A stretch of DNA of 7,173 nucleotides from JARLFX01 sp036404255 (lineage in GTDB: Bacteria; Acidobacteriota; Terriglobia; Terriglobales; Acidobacteriaceae): contig DASWOP010000163.1 in NCBI GenBank assembly GCA_036404255.1, positions 1 through 7,173 on the forward strand, written 5' to 3'. The notes beneath the pieces were generated by a model. That model did not search any database. It was given only the letters and a program-made list of their open reading frames with translations, and was not told where the DNA came from. The translations under genes were made by a program, and so were the position numbers. Of the stretch, positions 1 to 4,456 are shown piece after piece. Each line of letters starts with the position of its first letter. The stretch's first letter is position 1.

Positions 1-1631
1 GTTCGCGGTACAGCGGCAAAGTTGCAGACCACCTGGATGTTGTCGCGGGTCATTACCAGCCAGCGGCCCATCTCTTCAAAGTTAACCTGTACGCGGCGAA
101 GGTCTGCGCTATGCAGCGCTGGTTGTTCACGACGCAGCGCCAAGAGCTTCCGGTACCACTCCAGCATGGAGCGATGATCGTTTTCAGACTGCTGAGAATC
201 GAGCTCGTGCCAGTTGAGTTTGGATCGGCTGAAGGTCTCTGGACTCTCCGGGTCGGGAACTTCACCGGTCCAACCGAAGGCGGCGAACTCGCGCTTGCGA
301 CCCTCGGAGACGGCGCGGCGCATCTCCTCGTCTTCGTGGTCGGCAAAGAAGAGGAATGGCGATGAGGCGGCAAACTCTTCTCCCTGAAAGATGAGTGGGA
401 CAAAGGGCGAGGTGAGCACCAGCGCGGCGGCTACGCGGGCCGCGGCAATGCCTGCGATTGCGCCAATGCGCTCGCCCTGCGCGCGATTGCCGACCTGATC
501 GTGATCCTGGATGTAGCCGAAGAAGCGGCTGCCGGGCATGTCCTTAACCGGCTTGCCATGGCGTTGGCTGCGCGAGGAAGAGTCCTGGCCGTCGTAGACG
601 AAGACGGAGCGCAATGCTTTTGCAAGCTGCTCCAGTGTGCCAAAGTCCGCGTAGTAACCGCGTTCTTCTCCGGTCAGCACGGTGTGCAGTGCGTGGTGAA
701 AATCGTCGCTCCACTGTGCGTCCATGCCACGTCCACCAAGTTCGCGCGGTGTGACGACGATGGGATCATTCAGATCGCTCTCGGCGATGAGTTGCAGCGG
801 GCGGCTGCTCTGCTGCGAGAGCGCGGCAACCTCGGAGGAGAGTTGAGAGAGAAAGTGGACGGGCGATTTGTCCTGCAGGGCGTGAATGGCGTCGAGCCGA
901 AGCGCGTCGAAGCGATAGTCGCGCAGCCACATAAGAGCGTTGTCGATGAAGAAGCGGCGCACCTGCTCGCTGCCTTCGCCGTCGAGATTGACCACGCCGC
1001 CCCAGGGCGTTTCATACTCGTGCAGAATGTATGGGCCGAAGATGCCGGTGTAATTTCCTGCCGGGCCGAAGTGGTTGTAGACCACGTCAAGCACAGCGGC
1101 GAGGCCGATGCCGTGGCACGCATCGATCAGGCGCTTCAAGCCATCGGGGCCACCGTAGTGCTCCTGCGGTGCGAAGAGCGCGACGCCATCGTAGCCCCAG
1201 CCGCGCTGGCCGGGGAACGAGGCAACGGGCATGATCTCCACGTGGGTGATGCCGAGTTCCTTCAGATAGGGGAGGCGGGCAATGGCGGCGTCAAACGTGC
1301 CCTCTGGCGTGAAGGTGCCGATGTGCAGCTCGTAGAAGACTGCATCTGCCAAGGGTGGCGCGCTCCACGTGGCTGGCGTCTTCCATGCGAATCGGCTGTG
1401 ATCGTAGACGCGCGAAGCAGCGTGCACGCCGCTGGGCTGCCATTGCGAGCGAGGATCGGGATACGGATGCTGATCGTCGTTCATCAAAAAGGCGTAGTCG
1501 CTGCCGTGATCCGCGGAGGCGATGTTTGCATGCCAGGAGCCGTTGGGCTGTGGCTGCAAAGGGTGGGGTGTGCCATCCACTACAACCTGGAGACGATTCG
1601 CGTTTGGCGCCCAGATGGAAAAATCATGCAT
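1..1631 (-). CDS. treZ: Malto-oligosyltrehalose trehalohydrolase TreZ (GH13_10), 3' end cut by window edge
   Basis: TreZ hydrolyses the alpha-1,4 bond next to the trehalosyl end of maltooligosyl trehalose, releasing free trehalose (EC 3.2.1.141) in the cytoplasm; it acts on the product of TreY. Hand translation from the ATG at 1631 gives 543 uninterrupted codons to the left edge. Residues 1-95 form an E-set/CBM48-like N-domain (SIWAPNA; PDPRSQWQPSGVH). The GH13 barrel follows: YELHIGTF (100-107), GWGYDG (144-149), region I DVVYNH (182-187), TPWG (208-211), region II RLDAIH with predicted nucleophile D247, region III IAESD with predicted acid/base E284, and region IV QDHDQVGNR with H377/D378. 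FQGEEF and FFADHED (about 415-434) are the TreZ-typical late barrel motifs. From the usual family size of about 580-600 aa, roughly 40-60 C-terminal residues are missing off the window. The start overlaps the treY stop by 8 bases; a purine-rich AAAGAGAAAG lies just upstream. Function is confident; the true C-terminus is unseen. Confidence 0.95.
   Translation of the reverse strand, partial: MHDFSIWAPNANRLQVVVDGTPHPLQPQPNGSWHANIASADHGSDYAFLMNDDQHPYPDPRSQWQPSGVHAASRVYDHSRFAWKTPATWSAPPLADAVFYELHIGTFTPEGTFDAAIARLPYLKELGITHVEIMPVASFPGQRGWGYDGVALFAPQEHYGGPDGLKRLIDACHGIGLAAVLDVVYNHFGPAGNYTGIFGPYILHEYETPWGGVVNLDGEGSEQVRRFFIDNALMWLRDYRFDALRLDAIHALQDKSPVHFLSQLSSEVAALSQQSSRPLQLIAESDLNDPIVVTPRELGGRGMDAQWSDDFHHALHTVLTGEERGYYADFGTLEQLAKALRSVFVYDGQDSSSRSQRHGKPVKDMPGSRFFGYIQDHDQVGNRAQGERIGAIAGIAAARVAAALVLTSPFVPLIFQGEEFAASSPFLFFADHEDEEMRRAVSEGRKREFAAFGWTGEVPDPESPETFSRSKLNWHELDSQQSENDHRSMLEWYRKLLALRREQPALHSADLRRVQVNFEEMGRWLVMTRDNIQVVCNFAAVPR
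1624..1631 (-). other. treY stop / treZ start overlap (8 nt)
   Basis: On the minus strand the bases ATGCATGA contain the treZ ATG at their 5' end and the treY TGA at their 3' end. The only ribosome-binding candidate for treZ is a purine-rich run (AAAGAGAAAG) inside the last treY codons. This arrangement implies one mRNA and probable translational coupling, which would keep synthase and hydrolase in proportion. The coupling is inferred from the layout. Confidence 0.85.
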
Positions 1632-4290
1632 CGGCTTTCTCTTTCAGGAGTAATGCAACGGGGAAGACGGAGAGCAGGCTGGCGAGCTTTTGTGTGCCGC
1701 CGGAGTGAGTTTCGCTGGTGAGCACATTGCGCCAGTTGCCTGCGGGGAGTTCCAGTGTAGTCTGCTGCCATCGACCAGCCAGTGTAAAGGGCAGGCGTGG
1801 CGCGATGGCGAGGACGTCTTGCCCGCGCAGAAATGCGATGCAGTGCTCGGCGCGGTCGCCCGAGGCGAGCAGTGGTGTGTAGGTGCCTTCACTGCCGAAG
1901 GCTTCGGGGCGCTGCTTGCGCAGGGCCAGTGCGCGCTGGATGATCCAGAGTTTCGGCGCGGCTTCTGCCATGCGCTGCATGATCTCTGTAGGTTTGAGAG
2001 ATGGAAGCTGGGCGAGCAGAGTGCGGCGCTGGGGGAAATCGACGGGCGTGCGATTGTCGGGATCGACCAGGCGCAGGTCCCACAGTTCGGAGCCCTGGTA
2101 GGTGTCTGGCACGCCGGGGACGGTGCATTTCAGCAGCGTCTGCGCGAGTGAGTTGATCCACCCAGCGTTGCGCACGGTGGCGACGAAGCTCTCGATCTCC
2201 TGCACAAACGGCGTATGCTCCAGCGTGTCGTGAATGAAGTGGCGCAGCGCCTCGTCAAACTCCGGATTACGATTCGTCCAACTGGTCTGCTGCTTGGCTT
2301 CACGCGTTGCCTTCTCCATGTAAGCGGTGGCACGGTCGATGCTAATGGGCCATGCGCCGATGAGCGTCTGGTAGTAAAAATATTCGGTATTGTGGTCGAG
2401 GGCGACGGAGCGCATAGGTTGCGTCAGATCCGACCAGCGCTGGATCGCCTCAGCGAACTGCTGGGGCATTTCACTGAGCACGTTCAGACGGGCGCGCACG
2501 TCTTCGCTGCGCTTGGTGTCGTGCGTGGTGAGCGAGACCATGCGGTAGGGCTGCAGACTCTGCGCGCGCTGGTTGTTGCCGTGAAACTCCGCCAGTGTGA
2601 TGAGTGGATCGCCGGGGTTGCCGCCGACTTCATTGAGCGAGATGAGGCGGTTGTAGCAGTAGAAGGTGGTGTCTTCGACGCCCTTGGCCATCACCGCGCT
2701 GGTGAACTCCTGAAAGCGAAGGACGAACTCCGACTCACGTTCACCCTTCACCCGGAGTAGCAGAACATCGCGGATGAAGTCGAAGAGATTGCCCTCCACG
2801 TCAATGCGCGCGGATTTCGCGGACTCGATGGCGCGGTCGACGGCGGCAACATCATCTGCCGATACCTCATCGCGCTCCGGGCTGACGTAGGTGCGGTAGA
2901 CGGGGAAGCATGCGGCGATCTCGCGGATTGCGCGGCGGACTTCAACCCGGGTGTAGTCTCGATATTCGCGATTGCTTTCGCAGATGCCGGCAAAGAGGTT
3001 CGTGAGGTAGTTCACGTCGCTGCCAAGCGTGGTCTGCGTAATCTCGATCTTGCTGTCGTGGCAGAGTTGCCAATAGCTCGCTGTCTGCGCGGTGAAGACG
3101 GTGTAGACGCGATCCAGCGCGGTCAGCCCATCGGGCGCGATCATCAGGCCGTTAATCTGATTGATGAACTCGTAGCCTGTGGTGCCATCCACCGGCCAGC
3201 CTGGCGGAAGCGCTTCGTGACTGGCGAGAATCTTCTCCACTACGATCCACGCATCGGGCGCGTTGGCGCGCAGCCGCTCAAAGTAGAGTTTGGGGTCACG
3301 CAGGCCGTCAGGATGATCGACGCGCACGCCGCTCAGGATGCCTTCGCGCAGCCACTTCAAAGGCAGCTCGTGGGTCTCGTAGAAGACTCGCTCATTGCCC
3401 ACGCGCACGCCGACCAGAGAATTCACATCAAAGAAGCGGCGATAGCCGAGATTCTGCTGGCCCGTATGCCACCAGGAGAGGCGATAGTTCTGCGCGTTCA
3501 GGAATTCATCAAGTGAATCGGCGGTGGCGTTGATCTGTTCGACGGCGCGGTCGATGCCGGAGCAGGCGGTGGCGTTCTCGTGGCAGAGGCGCTCCAGTAG
3601 ATTGAGCAAGACGGTTTTGTCGTGATGGCGGGCTTCGATGCCGGGGATATCCGACATCAGCGGACAGGGCAGCGACGCGAGCGCGTGGGAGAGAAAGCGC
3701 AATTCGTCGGAGCCGGCGATATCCGCCGCGACTGCCAGCAGTTTACCTACGGTGTGTGGCGCGATGGGCAGGCGGTGGTCCTCGTAGTGCACTTCAAAGC
3801 GGAAGCCGTCGCGCACCAGCTTGATCTTGCCGTCGTTGAGCATGCGTCCGTATTGGCCGGCGAGGATGGGCACAAGGATCTTGTTGCGCAGGTGCGGCTC
3901 TGCCTCATCCCACGCGACGTCGAAGTAACGGGCATAGCGGCTGCAGGGACCATTTTCCAGCACATCCCACCAGTAGAGATTGGTGCGCGCCAGCGACATA
4001 TGATTGGGCACGATGTCGAGTATCTGGCCCATGCCACAATCGGCTAACTTCTCGCAAAGGCGGGCATGTGCCTCGCTGCCGCCCAGATCGGCGCTTACGG
4101 CGCGAGGGTCTACAACATCATATCCGTGGGTGCTGCCCGGCGCGGCCTGCAGGTAGGGCGAGGCGTAGAGGTGCGAGATGCCGAGGGCGCAGAGATAGTC
4201 CGAGACGGCGGCGGCATCGTCCAGCGTGAACTGGGAGTTCAGCTGGAGGCGATAGGTCGAACTGGGCGGAGCAAAGCGCGTCGTTTTCAT
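1624..4290 (-). CDS. treY: Malto-oligosyltrehalose synthase TreY (GH13_26)
   Basis: TreY is an intramolecular transglucosylase (EC 5.4.99.15). It converts the terminal alpha-1,4 bond at the reducing end of maltodextrin or glycogen chains to alpha,alpha-1,1, making maltooligosyl trehalose for TreZ. The 888-residue protein opens with STYRLQLN (11-18) and has region I DIVPNH (92-97), region II GVRVDHPDGL with predicted nucleophile D325, region III IVVEKIL with predicted acid/base E352, then the family-diagnostic LPPGWPVDGTTGYEF (361-375). Region IV is TTHDTKRSED (588-597, with H590/D591), and MAKGVEDTTFY (534-544) and PGVPDTYQGSELWDLR (725-740) are also present. Length is within the family's usual range (somewhat over 700 to about 950 aa). 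The frame is open back to a TTG at 4371, but the ATG at 4290 is preferred: the STYRLQLN motif follows it at normal spacing, and the 27 upstream residues look like non-coding translation. No good Shine-Dalgarno precedes the ATG, so initiation may be weak or leaderless. It is the first gene of a treY-treZ pair and is divergent from treS. Confidence 0.97.
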   Translation of the reverse strand: MKTTRFAPPSSTYRLQLNSQFTLDDAAAVSDYLCALGISHLYASPYLQAAPGSTHGYDVVDPRAVSADLGGSEAHARLCEKLADCGMGQILDIVPNHMSLARTNLYWWDVLENGPCSRYARYFDVAWDEAEPHLRNKILVPILAGQYGRMLNDGKIKLVRDGFRFEVHYEDHRLPIAPHTVGKLLAVAADIAGSDELRFLSHALASLPCPLMSDIPGIEARHHDKTVLLNLLERLCHENATACSGIDRAVEQINATADSLDEFLNAQNYRLSWWHTGQQNLGYRRFFDVNSLVGVRVGNERVFYETHELPLKWLREGILSGVRVDHPDGLRDPKLYFERLRANAPDAWIVVEKILASHEALPPGWPVDGTTGYEFINQINGLMIAPDGLTALDRVYTVFTAQTASYWQLCHDSKIEITQTTLGSDVNYLTNLFAGICESNREYRDYTRVEVRRAIREIAACFPVYRTYVSPERDEVSADDVAAVDRAIESAKSARIDVEGNLFDFIRDVLLLRVKGERESEFVLRFQEFTSAVMAKGVEDTTFYCYNRLISLNEVGGNPGDPLITLAEFHGNNQRAQSLQPYRMVSLTTHDTKRSEDVRARLNVLSEMPQQFAEAIQRWSDLTQPMRSVALDHNTEYFYYQTLIGAWPISIDRATAYMEKATREAKQQTSWTNRNPEFDEALRHFIHDTLEHTPFVQEIESFVATVRNAGWINSLAQTLLKCTVPGVPDTYQGSELWDLRLVDPDNRTPVDFPQRRTLLAQLPSLKPTEIMQRMAEAAPKLWIIQRALALRKQRPEAFGSEGTYTPLLASGDRAEHCIAFLRGQDVLAIAPRLPFTLAGRWQQTTLELPAGNWRNVLTSETHSGGTQKLASLLSVFPVALLLKEKADA

Positions 4291-4350
4291 GGCAAAGTAA
4301 GTGGAGATAGCTTGAGCCTGTTTTGTATGAAGCGCGATTTCCGCAATTGG

Positions 4351-4380
4351 TTGTCGAGGAGACCGACGCAACCGTAAGAT
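4351..4380 (+). promoter_or_regulatory. Candidate sigma70-type promoter for treS
   Basis: TTGTCG (4351-4356) and TAAGAT (4375-4380) each match four of six bases of the -35 and -10 consensus, with an 18-base spacer. Transcription would begin near 4387, leaving a leader of about 70 bases before the GTG start at 4457. The -10 box overlaps an in-frame ATG at 4379, so if this promoter is real that ATG cannot be used. This is a consensus match only. A second A/T-rich hexamer, TATTAT at 4409-4414, is an alternative -10 but lacks a -35. Confidence 0.3.
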
Positions 4381-4445
4381 GAAGAAAACGCATCCTACTA
4401 AGCGACTCTATTATGGCAGCGCTGATTTTAAAGTACAGGGAAATA

Positions 4446-4450
4446 GAGGG
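4446..4450 (+). promoter_or_regulatory. Ribosome binding site of treS
   Basis: GAGGG lies six bases upstream of the GTG at 4457, at ideal spacing. It decides the start choice: the frame stays open upstream to an ATG at 4379, but that ATG has no Shine-Dalgarno at usable distance (the nearest GAGGAG is about 17 bases away). Confidence 0.7.
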
Positions 4451-4456
4451 CGGAAC

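Larger units (their letters stand above)
4291..4456. promoter_or_regulatory. Divergent treY / treS intergenic region
   Basis: These 166 bases separate the two divergently oriented start codons, so promoters for both transcripts should lie here or inside the neighbouring 5' ends. The stretch is visibly more A/T-rich than the flanking genes. It holds one moderate sigma70-like candidate for treS and a short palindrome CAGCGCTG (4417-4424) that is too short to call an operator. No convincing promoter was found for treY. No tRNA, riboswitch or terminator-like hairpin was recognised. Confidence 0.7.

Noticed and set aside
501..1721. 406-codon plus-strand frame opposite treZ and the end of treY
   Set aside because: It lies antisense to a continuous TreZ frame with complete GH13 motifs, has no recognisable domain, and crosses the treY/treZ junction.
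4322..4351. Possible treY promoter on the minus strand (TACAAA as -10)
   Set aside because: No reasonable -35 hexamer lies 16-18 bases upstream, and TACAAA alone is too weak.
4291..4371. 27-residue N-terminal extension of TreY from a TTG start
   Set aside because: No Shine-Dalgarno at the TTG, and the extension resembles translated intergenic sequence; family homology begins just after the ATG at 4290.
4417..4424. Palindrome CAGCGCTG as an operator
   Set aside because: Eight bases without extended symmetry or a second copy is expected by chance.
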